The translations under genes were made by a program, and so were the position numbers. Below, in pieces: positions 32,575 to 44,779 of a stretch of 64,000 nucleotides of DNA. The stretch comes from Lunularia cruciata. Taxonomy: Eukaryota > Streptophyta > Marchantiopsida > Lunulariales > Lunulariaceae. Every line of letters begins with the position of its first letter. Positions within the stretch are counted from its first letter, which is position 1. The notes below the pieces were generated by a model. The model was not told the origin of the DNA. It searched no databases and was given only the letters and a program-made list of their open reading frames with translations. The stretch lies in contig OX419760.1 in assembly GCA_948567375.1 (NCBI GenBank), positions 24,862,001 to 24,926,000 of the forward strand, read 5' to 3'.

Positions 32575-33085
32575 AATATACAGTGTTGTCAACATCATAC
32601 ACTATAGAAGCACAACTCACACATAAGTCATACATGAACTCTAAAGTGTCACAATAATTAGTTCTTCATCAACTCAAATCACACTCCATCAGATTAGTAC
32701 TTTGATCTTTCACTCAACAATCTGCAAACAATTGAGCATTGATTACATTCAAGCCACACCCACTCTAGCTAAGAGAGTCCAAGTGACACTTACATGTCTT
32801 TTTCCACCATAGCCAAGAACTCAAAGACTCAACATCAGAGAAATGAGCTCTCTAGAGTTGCACTTTGAAAGTATACCCTTGATCTTGACCTAGGTTTCCA
32901 ACGGTCCCGTTGATGGCACATCCGACTGTACAAATGGTGCAAGTGATGGTGGGGCTCACCATGTGATCAATAGCACTAACAGGAAATCAGATTGCCAACA
33001 AGGAGTTTTAAAGTAACTACCAAAATACATATGACTACCACCACTACTACTCCAACGTCCAAGCAATCTAGGTGGGATGCTATAA
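32575..33085. repeat. Dispersed repeat, candidate LTR of element D (left copy)
   Basis: 32683-33085 matches 51780-52212 in direct orientation over about 400 bp (for example ATTACATTCAAGCCACACCC / ATTACAATCAAGCCACACCC, GAAAGTATACCCTTGATCTT, CACCATGTGATCAATA and CCAAGCAATCTAGGTG). The two copies bracket the whole minus-strand gypsy/methyltransferase element and its nested insertions, so they may be its LTRs. 32583-32660 (TTGTCAACATCATACACTAT...) also recurs at about 33738 and 36317. Exact termini with TG..CA and a target duplication could not be fixed. Confidence 0.5.
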
Positions 33086-33139
33086 ATGGTGTGACAATTA
33101 TAGTGTGTCTATACATCACTACATAACATACATCACTAT

Positions 33140-33735
33140 TGTAATACAAGTAGCTAAACATATTATCTAAAGGTGAAATTGGCTTGGTAACATCTAGAAG
33201 GATGTTGTGTACAATAGGCTAGGTAGATTAGATAGAGGTGTCACCAAAAAAATGCTTATTCTAATAAGCAAAAGCCAAAAATAGCCTGAAAACTTTAGAG
33301 TCAATTTTGGAGGCCTAAATGGATGAATTAGGCCTTGAAAATGGAAAGCTTCTCTTGCTTTAGGGAAAATCTCTTACCTTCTCTCCCTTATGATTTGTCT
33401 TGTTGAGAGTTTTCCAATGGTACCCCACCCATGCAATGCTGAGCTCCTTATAGGAAGATTCTCTAAAGATTCCCTTCAATCAAACCCATTTGACCAACTA
33501 GATAGGACAAGGACTGGCATGTCACCCATCCAAACAACTAATCCAAGGATGAGGCTTGTTGACAAGTCACCAATCCATGTATCTGATCTAAGGGTGGAGC
33601 TTCCTTTGAGGGGATCCTCTTTGCTATATAATAAAGAGAAGGTGCTCCTTTCGGGCATCAAAGGATTGAGTGTGAAACTTGTGTTTTCTCTCTAGCATCT
33701 CTCTTGGAGAGTTCTCTTGTCCTCCGAGTATTATA
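33140..33735 (+). repeat. Chromovirus LTR inside duplication unit 1
   Basis: TGTAATACAAGTAGCTAAAC to ...GAGTATTATA, 596 bp, related to the LTRs at 5753 and 11621 but lacking one of the two internal 156-bp units. It keeps the CTATATAATA box. It is not followed by a primer-binding site, so it behaves as a solo LTR; its last bases read TA instead of CA. Confidence 0.8.
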
Positions 33736-34734
33736 ATTGTCAACATCATACACTATAGAAGCACAACTCACACTTAAGTCATACATGAATGCTAAAGTGC
33801 CATAATTACTCCCTTAGCTGGCGGTTAGGTCCCTCTAACTCCATATAGCCATCTACTCCAAGCACATGGTATACCCTATGGTGGGCAAAGATCAAGAGGC
33901 CGGGTGCTATCAAGCCCCACCATTAGTCTCTTATCTGCAATCTATACCAATTAAATGTGAAGTAGCTATATGTAAAGTGCATCTAGGACATAACTACTAT
34001 CCTTGAGGAACCAATATGAGAGGAGGAGTCAAATATGCCATATGTCATCCTCTCAAACAACTATCATACACTAACATAGTAGCAGCTCCACAAAAACAGC
34101 CACATAACATATACCGCAAGCCTACACGTACAAGTGCTAAGCTTGGATCCATAGTGCCATCAATGTTTGGGAGGTGGCATGGTGTACATGCACGCATGAT
34201 CCTTCCAAACAACACCATCACGTCCTTCCAACACTAGGACTCAAGAAGGCAAAGCCTCACGCACTCTTATGATAGTGTGGCATGTAGTAATACATAGGTG
34301 TTGTCTATTATAGATATACATAATCACTTGGATGAAATCTATGAATCAAAGATCTATAACGTCTTCCTTGAATGGTAGCATAGCATAAGGTATCCCTATG
34401 TTGAGAAATTGCCAAGTTCTCAGAGGTCATCAGCGTCACTCTCTAAAAGATCTATGTTGGTTGAGAACATGCACTTACCCATACGTCTAGATCATCCAAA
34501 TCCAAATTTATAGTAGCATCTCAACAAATAGCTACAGGTAAATTTGGATCTTGTCTAAAGAGTAGAAAGTAATGAGAGAGGGATATTAAGGGGGCTTGTT
34601 GGCTAAATCAATAGCCCATGGCCAACCAAGGTAACTAGAGATCCAAATCTCCCAAGTGGTCTCTTAACAAACCATACTTTGCAATCCTCTCATCACCGCT
34701 TGAACCACTTTCTCTACTAAGCCATCTATCTCTC
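33736..34734. other. Non-LTR segment within duplication unit 1
   Basis: About 1 kb between the full LTR and the next LTR end, starting with the TTGTCAACATCATACACTAT motif also found at 32583. No coding potential that I recognise. It is copied at 36315-37312. Confidence 0.5.
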
Positions 34735-34883
34735 TCAGATCCAAGGATAGAACTTCCTTTGAGGAGTTCACTTTGCTATATAATATAGTCAATGTGCTCT
34801 TTTGAAGCATCGGAGGTTGAGTGTGAAATTGTGTGTTTCTCTTCAAGTCTCTTGTCCTTAGAAAATTACAATGGTATCAAAGC
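34735..34883 (+). repeat. 3' end of a chromovirus LTR plus primer-binding site (unit 1)
   Basis: GATCCAAGGATAGAACTTCC to ...AAAATTACA (ends 34870) matches the last part of the family LTR, and TGGTATCAAAGC at 34872-34883 is the initiator-Met tRNA primer site. This, not the LTR at 33140, is the true 5' LTR remnant of the decayed element. Confidence 0.75.
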
Positions 34884-35642
34884 AAGTGTTTCAATCCAAG
34901 AGAGTGGATCACCCCTCTTGGAAGAACATGGGTTACTAAGATTGAGTAATTTTTGAGGAAAGACACCGTAGTATAATTGATAAATAAGAGTGTGTTAGAG
35001 AGAGGATGGGATGGAGGCTCCATGAGGACAATATCCAGCACTCCGATTTCCATTCTTGAATCCATTCCACATCAAGATTATATACATCTAGTGTGAGCAA
35101 GTGAGAGTGTATCTTCTTTTTCATTTCAAAGCATAGTTCATGAATTTGGTGATGAATTCACCAAACCCCATGATTTTTCCTGTGGTGATCTATGATAGAG
35201 AGTGGTATTTGACAATCTACATTCTATTATGATGGATTTGAATATACCAATCCTCTCCCTTTCAACACTTAAGTAGAAATCCATTATGTGGTCCGACCAA
35301 AAGTAATATTTAGGGATTTTGTAGTTCACAATTTTGGTGAATAATACTATCAACAAGTGATAGCCTTTGAGGTCCCAAGGGTAGTTCCAATAGTCCATGC
35401 TCCCTCTTGAGTATATTAACCCTCTATTGAAGTAGAAGTAGTGATTGATTAGTGTTGTGTGTAGGAATCATGGATCCTCAATTGCAAGGGTTGATGTAAG
35501 GAATGCGAGGAATGTTGAATGAGTTTTGGGAGATAAAGATGACCATGGAGGCATTACATAGTCAAGTACCTTCAAGAATGATCAGGCAATGCACAAAGAG
35601 GAGTCATTTATTATACAATATAATATAATATACAATATAATA

Positions 35643-38187
35643 CAATCTAGGTGTGATGCTACAAATGGTGTGACAATTATCATGTGTCTATACATCGCTA
35701 CATAACATACATCATTGTTGTAATACAAGCAGCTAAACATATTATCTAAAGGTGAAATTGGCTTGGTAACATCTAGAAGGATGTTGTGTACAATAGGCTA
35801 GGTAGATTAGATAGAGGTGTCACCAAAAAAATGCGTGTACTAATAAAGCAGAAGCCAAATATAGCTTGAAAACTTTAGAGTCAATTTTGGAGGCCTAAAT
35901 GGATGAATTAGGCCTTGAAATGGAAATATTTTCTTGCTTCAGGGAAAAAATCTTACCTTCTCTCCCTTATGATTTGTCTTGTTGAGAGCTTTCCAATGGT
36001 ACCCCACCCATGCAATGCTAAGCTCCTTATAGGAAGATTCTCTAAAGATTCCCTTCAATCAAACCCATTTGACCAACTAGATAGGACAAGGACTGACATG
36101 TCACCCATCCAAACAACTAAGCCAAGGGTGAGGCTTGTTGACAAGTCACCAATCCATGTATCTGATCTAAGGGTGGAGCTTCCTTTGAGGGGATCCTCTT
36201 TGCTATATAATAAAGAGAAGGTGCTCCTTTCGGGCATCAAAGGATTGAGTGTGAAACTTGTGTTTTCTCTCTAGCATCTCTCTTGGAGAGTTCTCTTGTC
36301 CTCGAAGTATTATAACTATCAACATCATACATTATAGAAGCACAACTCACACTTAAGTCATACATGAATTCTAAAGTGCCATAATTACCCCCTTAGCTAG
36401 CGGTTAGGTCCCTCTAACTCCATATAGCCATCTACTCCAAGCACATGGTATACCCTATGGTGGGCAAAGATCAAGAGGCTGGGTGCTATCAAGCCCCACC
36501 ATTAGTCTCTTATCTGCAATCTATGCCAATTAAATATGAAGTAGCTATATGTAAAGTGCATCTAGGACATAACTACTATCCTTGAGGAACCACCATGAGA
36601 GGAGTCAAACATGCCATATGTCATCCTCTCAAACAACTATCGCACACTAACATAGTAGCAGCTCCACAAAAACAGCCACATAACATATACCGCAAGCCTA
36701 CACATACAACTGCTAAGCTTGGATCCATAGTGCCATCAATGTTTGGGAGGTGGCATGGTGTACAATTGCGCACATGATCCTTCCAAACAACACCATCACA
36801 TCCTTCCAACACTAGGACTCAAGAAGGCAAAGCCTCATGCACTCTCAAGATAGTGTGGCATGTAGTAATACATAGGTGTTGTCTATTATAGATAAACATA
36901 ATCACTTGGATGAAATCTATGAATCAAAGGTCTATAACGTCTTCCTTGAATGGTAGCATAGCATAAGGTATCCCTATGTTGAGAAATTGCCAAGTTCTCA
37001 GAGGCCATCAGCGTCACTCTCTAAAAGATCTATGTCGGTTGAGAACATGCACTTACCCATACGTCTAGATCATCCAAATCCAAATTTATAGTAGCATCTC
37101 AACAAATAGCTACAGGTAAATTTGGATCTTGTCTAAAGAGTAGAAAGTAATGAGAGAGGGATATTAAGGGGGCTTGTTGGCTAAATCAATAGCCCATGGC
37201 CAACCAAGGTAACTAGAGATCCAAATCTCCCAAGTGGTCTCTTAACAAACCATACTTTGCAATCCTCTCATCACCGCTTGAACCACTTTCTCTACTAAGC
37301 CATCTATCTCTCTCAGATCCAAGGATAGAACTTCCTTTGAGGAGTTCACTTTGCTATATAATATAGTCAATGTGCTCTTTTGGAGCATTGGAGGTTGAGT
37401 GAAAAATTGTGTGTTTCTCTTCAAGTCTCCTATCCTTAGAAAATTACAATGGTATCATATCAAGTGTTTCAATCCAAGAGAGTGGATCACCCCTCTTGGA
37501 AGAACATGGGCTACTAAGATTGAGTAATTTTTGAGGAAAGACACCATAGTGTAATTGATAGATAAGAGTGTGTTAGAGAGAGGATGGGATGGAGGCTCCA
37601 TGAGGACAATATCCAGCACTCCGCTTTCCATTCTTGAATCCATTCCACATCAAGATTATGTACATCTAGTGTGAGCAAGTGAGAGTGTATCTTCTTTTTC
37701 ATTTCAAAGCATAGTTCATGAATTTAGTGATGAATTCACCAAACCCCGTGATTTTGCCTGTGGTGATCTATGATAGAGAGTAGGATTTGACAATCTACAT
37801 TTTATTATGATGGATTTGAATATACCAATCCTCTCCTTTTCAACACTTAAGTAGAAATCCATTATGTGGTCCGACCAAAAGTAATATTTAGGGATTTTGT
37901 AGTTTGCAATTTTGGTGAAAAATACTATCAACAAGTGATAGCCTTTGAGGTCCCAAGGGTAGTTCCAATAGTCCATGCTCCCTCTTGAGTATATTAACCC
38001 TTTATTGAAGTAGGAAGTAGTGATTGACTAGTGTTGTGTGTAGGAATCATGGATCCACAATTGCAAAAGTTGATGTAAGGAATGCAAGGAATGTTGAATG
38101 AGTTTTGGGAGATAAAGATGACCATGGAGGCATTACATAGTCAAGTACCTTCAAGAATGATCAGGCAATGCACAAAGAGGAGTCATC
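35643..38187 (+). repeat. 2.5-kb tandem duplication, unit 2
   Basis: Second copy of 33065-35609, with a few per cent of single-base differences. It contains the LTR at 35719-36314 (596 bp) and the LTR end with primer site at about 37313-37461. Unlike unit 1 it runs on into the rest of gag and pol, so unit 2 is the original junction with the element body. Confidence 0.9.
35719..36314 (+). repeat. Chromovirus LTR inside duplication unit 2
   Basis: Same 596-bp LTR as 33140-33735, differing at scattered bases, again without a following primer-binding site. Confidence 0.8.
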
Positions 38188-39131
38188 CCAAAACCTAGTA
38201 CCAATAATCAAAGTGCATGAAGAGTCACTCATGCCAAGGACACCAACCCAGATCAACAATGAGGCCACATGGCTACTGCGGATGAAGAAGACCTACAACA
38301 TCAAGCCTTACAAGGAACAATGTTCATGGGAATCATGGAGAATTGGATTTCAAGAATGAATTTGATTACTCATAACTAAAATCACTGATCATTTTGTCGG
38401 TGTGTTTGCATGTGGATACTTGACCGGTAAAGCCCTCACATGGTACGACCCTTGGGAACAATCAATGTTGGTAGAAGGAAGGGAGGTTATTTGGACGGCC
38501 ATGTAGGAAGGGCTATTGAAGAACTTCCAATCGGTGGATTCAATGCAAATGGCACAAACCCAACTATGGAGGTTGAAGTAGAAGAAAAATGTACAAGAAT
38601 ATCTGGAGGCATTCTTTGATTTATAAGTTGCAAAAACCAACATGAGTCTAGCAAAAGCTTTGGACAATCTCAAATGAGGGTTGAAAGAGCAAAACTGCCA
38701 AGAAGTAATGGTGCAAAACCCTTGAATGGTTTTTCAAGCCATTGCTTGTGCTGAAAGAATAGCAAGGGTATTGGGAAGAGGTGAAAAGGTCATCCCGACT
38801 CAACATTATTGGGTTGAAACACAACACTTTGCTGGACCAATCTTTATGGAATTAGGTAATATTTGATTTAGAGAACAAGGAGCACGACTGCCCCAAGGAG
38901 AAAAAGGGCGGGTCAAAGAAAGGAGAGATAGGGCCCCACAAGGGGAAGGGACTCGGGCAGATCAATGTAATTGTTATAATTTTGGCCAAGTTGGGCACCT
39001 CACCATCAATTGTCACACTCATTTTCCTAGAGGCCCTTGGCCTCCATACATGCAATCTTTGAACAACATGGAGAGAAGAATGGAAGAGTAGGATGAGGAA
39101 ATCACCTTGAAAAACAAAGATTGCCAATAAA
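38049..39131 (+). pseudogene. gag of the decayed chromovirus copy
   Basis: Collinear with gag at 7101-8189: MDPQLQKL, a TAA, NIKPYKEQ, GYLTGKALTWYD, VQEYLEAFFDL and a zinc-knuckle relic CNCYNFGQVGHLTINC in which the second Cys of C-x2-C is Phe-shifted (CYNF). It has many stops, including TAG at about 38578, which corresponds exactly to TAG 7638 in the better copy, while TGA 8013 is absent here (CGG). Confidence 0.8.
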
Positions 39132-39219
39132 TGTACCTCACAGCCTTATTGGCTCAATAAAAAAGCAAAATTGCGGAGGAAGGAAGAAGACAAGTGCAAA
39201 GAGACTAAGAAAGACAATC

Positions 39220-39700
39220 TCACAATTGATTGTTGTCAATGGAGTCCTAGAAAGAAATCAAGTGAGATTATTAATAGACCTTGGAGCAATAGAGAATTTC
39301 TTATCTTGCTCTAGTGGTTGGGATTGGATCTAAAGAAAGATGAGAATGACAAAATAGAATTACCTAATGTGCAGACAAAGAGAATTGAGTCTTTACCTAG
39401 AAAGGTAGCACTCTTTGTAGGAGAGTATCAGGGAGCAATTAAGTGGCAAGTGATACGGTTAGCCCATTATAATGCAATCTTAGGTTACCCATGGATGGAA
39501 CACTACAACTCCACAGTCAATTGGAGAAAGAAAGTAGTGAGGACTTGCAAATGGAAGATCATTGGAGTTAAAGAGAGAGCACAAAGGCAAGAATTACCTC
39601 TATATGTCATAGGGACAGCAGCTATCTATAAGACATACAGATGTTTCATGGGGGGGGGTAATAAGAGAAGTCTAGAGTACACAACTCAATGGACAAGTAC
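39220..39700 (+). pseudogene. Protease region of the decayed chromovirus copy
   Basis: Encodes NGVLERNQVRLLIDLGAIENFLS, then VRLAHYNAILGYPWMEHYN. The active-site triad reads Asp-Leu-Gly. There is no stop at the position of the 8495 TAG (CAG here). A run of nine G at about 39650 may be a sequencing-sensitive site where the frame changes. Confidence 0.75.
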
Positions 39701-39702
39701 TT

Positions 39703-42105
39703 GAGAAACTAAGAGATGTGATCAATGAGTTTCAAGATGTTTTCCTTGATGACTTAGCCTTAAGATTACCATTAAAAACAATATTTGATCATAAAATAGA
39801 GATAATTCCCAAGAAGGCATCTCTTTGTAAGGCCCCATTTGGTCTATCACCTCATGAGTTGGAGGAGTGTAAGGCTCAAATCAAGGATATGCTACAAAAA
39901 GGGTTTATCCAAGCCAATGTATCACCATATGGGGCTCTTGTCTTGTTTGTCAAGAAAAAGGATGGTACAATGCGCATGTGCATTGACTATTAGGGCCTAA
40001 ATCAGCAAACGGTGAAGAATAAATACCCCTTACTCCGCATGGGTGACCTATTTAATCAACTTAATGAGGCAAAATACTTCACCAAACTTGATTTATGGAG
40101 CGGTTACAACCAAATTTGGATTGCGGAAGAAGACGTCCACAAGATTACCTTTCCAACAAGGTATTGTCACTTTGAGTACTTGGTGATACCATTTGGCCTC
40201 ACCAATGGACCAGCCACTTTCATGAGTTTGATGAATGACATATTTCATCCATACTTGGACAAATCTATTATTGTTTTCCTAGATGGCATCCTTGTTTGTA
40301 GTAGGACCATGAAGGAACACAAGCAATATTTGCAAGAAGTTCTCTAGATTCTATGATAGAATCAATTGTATGCCAAAAACTCAAAGTGTGAGTTTGGCAA
40401 GTCTAATGTAGACTACTTGGGGCATAGAGTAAGTGCAAATGGTATCCAAGTGCTAATAGAAAAAATAGAGGCCATTCAAAAATGGAGTGCTCCAGAAGAT
40501 CAGACTCAACCCAAGAGTTTCTTGGGATTGACTAAGTTCTATTTGCAATTCGTCAAAGACTTCTCCAAGGTGGCATAACTTCTAACAGCACTACTTGGCA
40601 AGGGAAAGAAGTGGATGTAGGAAACATCACAACAATTGGCCTTTCAAGAATTAAAAGATGCATTACTACATGTACCAATCTTGAAATGGTATGATCCAAA
40701 ACGTCCAATCAAGTTGGCTATAGATGCATCAAGCATGGCAATAAGAGCAGTCCTACATCAAGAGTGGCATGATAAATGGCACCCAATTTCATATTTCTCT
40801 CAGAAACTATTACCGGCAAAATGCATCTATCACACACCAAACAAGAAGAGTTGGCCATTGTCTTGGCAACCAAGCATTGGAAGTGCTATCTTGGCAAGAA
40901 GGCATTTTTAGTAGAGACATACCACAAACTTCTACTCTACCTTGAGACATAGAAAGGTCTATCTTGTCGATAAATTCAATGGGCAAAGTGGAGACAAAGG
41001 TTTAACATGACAATCACATATATGGAAGGCAAGAAGCAACTTTCTGATGCATTCACCTGAATGCCGATGGTAAACAATCTGGTGGTAGAGGTCAAGATGA
41101 ACCCTAAATTTTGGCCAAGGATGCTTGTTGCTACAAAAATTGCTTTAAAAATTGCTTTGCTACCCATAGATTGTAGGAGCTTGATCATCCAAAGGTGTCA
41201 CCAATACCCAAGAACTCACTTTTTGGGATGGAAAATTATGGATCCTAAATGACATATACAAAAACCACCATCCTAACTAAATGTCATGATTTTGCCACTC
41301 CATGTCATGTTAGAGTGGACAAGAGCTTGGATGTAGCCAAATCCCATTAATATTGACCCAAAATGAGCAAAAATGTGATGGAGTACATTTAAAGCTGCCT
41401 ACTTTATCAAAAAAATAAAGCTTCCAATCAAGCTCCCACAAGACTCTTTCAACCCCTTCCTACTCCTATACAAGGTTAGGAATAGATAAGGATGGATTTG
41501 GTTTGTGAATTACCCAAAATCACCTCCGGGTTTGATGCCATTGTAGTCCTTGTTGACCAACTCAACAAAATGATTCATGTGCATCCTACTACCAAGGATG
41601 TGACTACTCCACAATCAGCTAAGTTGTACTTAGATGCATTCTTTTCTCACCATGGCCTATCTTGAGTGCTCATCACCAATAGAGGCACTCAATTCACCAA
41701 TTTGTTTTGGAGAACACTTTTTGGTTTGTTCAAAACCAAGTTGGCCATGTCCAGAGCCTACCATCCACAAACCAATGGCCAAATAGAGCAGGCTAATTTC
41801 ACCATTGAGGACATGTTTTGGGGCTTCACCCTAGAAGAAAAAGAAAGGTGGGACACCTTACTTCCACTGGTGGGATTTACGTACAACAATTCAGTGAATG
41901 CATCCCCACAAGTTATACCTTTCTTCCTCATGTGTGGAGGGTATCCTTTCATACCTTTGAGCTTGATGAAGATCCACCTAGTGGATACCAAGGTATGTTA
42001 TCAACACTTTCATTTCCAAAATCCAACAAGGGAGTGGAGAATGCCAAAAATAGGTTCCAAATTGCCCAAAATTGACAAAAATAGTATGAAAATGTCATCA
42101 CCAAC
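39703..42105 (+). pseudogene. pol (RT, RNase H, integrase) of the decayed chromovirus copy
   Basis: RT: RMCIDY, a stop, then [33 protein letters not shown] and IIVFLDGILVCS, where the second catalytic Asp is Gly. RNase H: KLAIDASSMAIRAVL, then frame changes near 40845. Integrase: the core Asp is kept in [10 protein letters not shown], the second is Asn (LITNRGTQF, near 41668), and the Glu box reads NGQIEQANFTIED. At least eight stops or shifts occur. It ends in QIAQN followed by TGA (42073-42075), the same stop as TGA 11113 in the other copy. Confidence 0.85.
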
Positions 42106-42566
42106 CAGGACATGGAGTTCAATGTTGGAGATCAAGTTTGGTTATCAACAACCAACCTTACATTAGTTGGCACTCGTAGGCTCAAACCTTATTTTATTGG
42201 GCCTTTTCCCATCCTTCATCAAATCGGTGCAATGGCCTACTACTTGGAGCTACCACCACACATGAAGATTCATCCAGTATTCCATATTTCCTCACTAGCA
42301 GATATCCACCACAATTGTGCCACTTTCCTTTTATATAAGAGATTTGACCTTGTCCAACACTCATTGATGACATTGAGGAATATGAAGTTGAAGACATTTC
42401 CAAAAATGCATCAAGGGTACTCGCCATTTGTGTGTGGAATATCTTGTACACTAGAAAGGGCACCCACTATACGAAGCAACATGGGAGCTAACAGTCAACT
42501 TGACCAATGCACCGATGTTAGTGAAATCTTTTGAGCATTACCTTCGCAACGAGGATGTTGCATTTT
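42106..42566 (+). pseudogene. Integrase tail and chromodomain of the decayed chromovirus copy
   Basis: [32 protein letters not shown] and HPVFHISSL match the integrase tail. The chromodomain (about 42360-42540) is recognisable only in pieces (IEEYEVE-like, CGISCTLERAPTI in a shifted frame) and is badly broken. Confidence 0.7.
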
Positions 42567-42581
42567 AATATAGGGGAGGTT

Positions 42582-43332
42582 TGTAATACCAATAGCTAGA
42601 AATATCATCTAGAGTTGAAAATTGGCTTGGTAAAATTTGGAAGGATGTATGTATGATGGGCTAGGTAGATCACATAGAGGTGTAACCAAAAGAGTACTTC
42701 TACTAATAGTGCAAGAGCTAAAAATAGCTTGAATTTGTAATACCAAAAGCTAAACATAATATCTAGAGGTGGAAATTGGCTTAGTAACATCTAGAGGGAT
42801 GTTATGCATGATGGGCTAGGTATTTCAGATAGAGGTGTCACCAAAAGAAGACTTCTATTGATAAGGCAATCACCAAAAATAGCCTAAACTTTATAGTCAA
42901 TTTTGGAGGCCTAAACGGATGAATTAGACCTCAAAAATGTATATATTTCTCTCCCCTCCCCAAAAATGAAGGCTTGGCATTCCCTCCCCTAGGTTTATCT
43001 TGTCAAGAGATTTCCAATGGTACCTCACCCATGTGATTTGGAGATTCCTACAAGAAGATTCTTTAAAGATTCATTCTAGTCAAAGATGGTTTGACCAACT
43101 AGATAGGATTAGAATCAACATGTCACCCATGGATGCAAGCAATCTAAGGGCAAATCTTGCTTACAGGTCACCAATCCATGCATCTGATCCAAGGGTAGAG
43201 CTTCCTTTGAGGGAGTCCCTTGTGCCATTAATATATTCAAGGTGCTCTTTTCGGGCATTGGAGGTTGAATGTGAAATTGTGTGTTTCTTCTTCTGTGTTT
43301 CTCTTTGGGTCTCCTATCCTCAAAAGATTACA
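42582..43332 (+). repeat. 3' LTR of the decayed chromovirus copy
   Basis: TGTAATACCAATAGCTAGAA to ...AAGATTACA, 751 bp. A second TGTAATACCAAAAGC occurs inside at 42736, at the start of the second internal repeat unit, so here both units begin like an LTR start. The CTATATAATA box is altered (TTAATATATTC). Confidence 0.85.
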
Positions 43333-44110
43333 ATAAGTTGTCTCTTCATTGGACTTGTCAAGAAGTGCCACCAACTCAATCCACTTGGAGAAGTGCTCTG
43401 CCATCACCAAAACATATTGATGATGTCTCACAATCAACAATAAAGGTCAAGCAAAGTCCAAACCCCATGATAAATAATGGGTGTAAATGTGGCATAGGAG
43501 CATTAAATGATGCTCTAACTTGGTCAGAAACCACACATCTAGCATCTAGATCTATTGTACATTGGTATGCATAAGTGTCACAAATAATGACTCTAGAGTA
43601 AGCAATATGTATGATTTACTCCAAAATGTCCTAGCTCCTCATGAGTATGATGGACCAACTGTGGTTTCTAAGATGGAAGTGGAACTGCTTGCACTCTACC
43701 ATCCTCCCATACACGCAGAAGGTGCTTCATTCCAATTTGAAATGCTTAGCTTGCTAAAGAACATTGTCTCTCTCCTTGGCCTCAATTGTGCCACCCACAA
43801 CACCAATCCAAAGATAATCCATCATTAAGACATTATCATGAATGTTTCACAGAATTGTACCACTATCTCCACCCTTTGGACCTATGACCTCAATAACTCC
43901 TCTTGTATACATTGAGAGAGATACCACCAAAGCCTTAGAAAATATACATAGAAAGGTAGATTCATGCAAACTTGGCATCATCTCCTCATTTGTCTTACCA
44001 GACCAACATGCTCTGGTCTGATCCTACTCATTGGGACATGGGTTTCTACTCAACCCATCTCCATCATGGTTCACCACTCCAGGTCTGTGAATAATTGTGA
44101 AATCATGCTC
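43333..44110 (-). pseudogene. Element D: integrase region and RNase H/integrase linker
   Basis: The minus strand encodes WVLILQEHDFTIIHRPGVV and DGLSRNPCP (near 44110-44020, the linker after RNase H) and, at its end (43440-43333, continuing into overlapping frame), HHQYVLVMAEHFSKWIELVA and LLDKSNEETTY, part of the integrase core. Several stops and frame shifts lie between. It is cut at 43332 by the chromovirus LTR, so the catalytic Asp/Glu further on are not visible. Confidence 0.75.
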
Positions 44111-44439
44111 TTGTAAAATAAGAACCCATCATGCAAGCGTCCCTAAAAGCTTGTTGGACTCCATCAACCACTTCAACGGTTGATGAGAGTGAAGAGGTTA
44201 CCAAATAGGTAACATTGGAAATGTGTTACTACCCATACTACTACCAAGCACTCTCCCTTGTATGAACTATACTTAGCCTTTGCTAAATTGTTGGAGCAAC
44301 TAGCATAGGCCACCACAAACTCCTTCACCTCATCATCATGTTGGATGAGCACTGCTCCAATCCCCAACATACTCCAATTAGTGTGGACATGGAATGGCCA
44401 TCTTTTGATTGGTCTCCTAAGAATAGGGGAAAATGTCAA
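44111..44439 (-). pseudogene. Element D: RNase H domain
   Basis: Minus-strand frame with RPIKRWPFHVHTNWSMLGIG, AVLIQHDDEVKEFVVAYAS and KYSSYKGECLVVVWVVTHFQ. Order and spacing are those of gypsy RNase H; the first catalytic Asp of HTDW is Asn here. It is more similar in style to DNMT-type gypsy elements than to the chromoviruses nearby. Confidence 0.8.
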
Positions 44440-44779
44440 CCTCTCCTTGAGCTCTATAGAATCTCTCTCCTGCTCATCTCTCCAACACCATTCCTATGTA
44501 AGCTTGGTCAACTTTGTCAAGGCCTTGGTAATGGCACTAAATCCTCTAACATAGTAGTGATAGAAGTTTTCCAACCCAAGGAATGCTTATACTCTGCTCA
44601 CATCAATACATCAAGGAATACGTGCAATAGCCTCTACCTTGGTTTGTTGAACACCATGTCCTCCAAGGTAGATAGTGTGACCCAAATACTCAACCTACTC
44701 ATGGAAGAATTTACACTTCCAATGTAATTTGAGCCCATGAGATCTCAATCTCTCAAACACTTCTAAGAAATGCCTCTCA

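Larger units (their letters stand above)
33065..35609 (+). repeat. 2.5-kb tandem duplication, unit 1
   Basis: From CAATCTAGGTG to CACAAAGAGGAGTCAT this block is repeated almost base for base at 35643-38187 (constant offset 2578). It contains an LTR (33140-33735), a 1-kb unrelated segment, the 3' end of a second LTR (to 34870) with primer-binding site, the leader and the first part of gag. The units are separated by a 33-bp AT-only-like spacer (35610-35642, TTATTATACAATATAATATA...). Confidence 0.9.
37449..43332 (+). mobile_element. Decayed second chromovirus copy (body and 3' LTR)
   Basis: From the primer site TGGTATCATATC (37450) it runs through leader, gag (from ATG 38049), protease, RT, RNase H, integrase, chromodomain, polypurine tract (42567-42580) and 3' LTR (42582-43332), collinear with the element at 5753-12365. 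Numerous stops and shifts show it is older. Its 3' LTR ends in TTACA directly against minus-strand integrase coding of element D, so it was inserted into that element. Confidence 0.9.
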
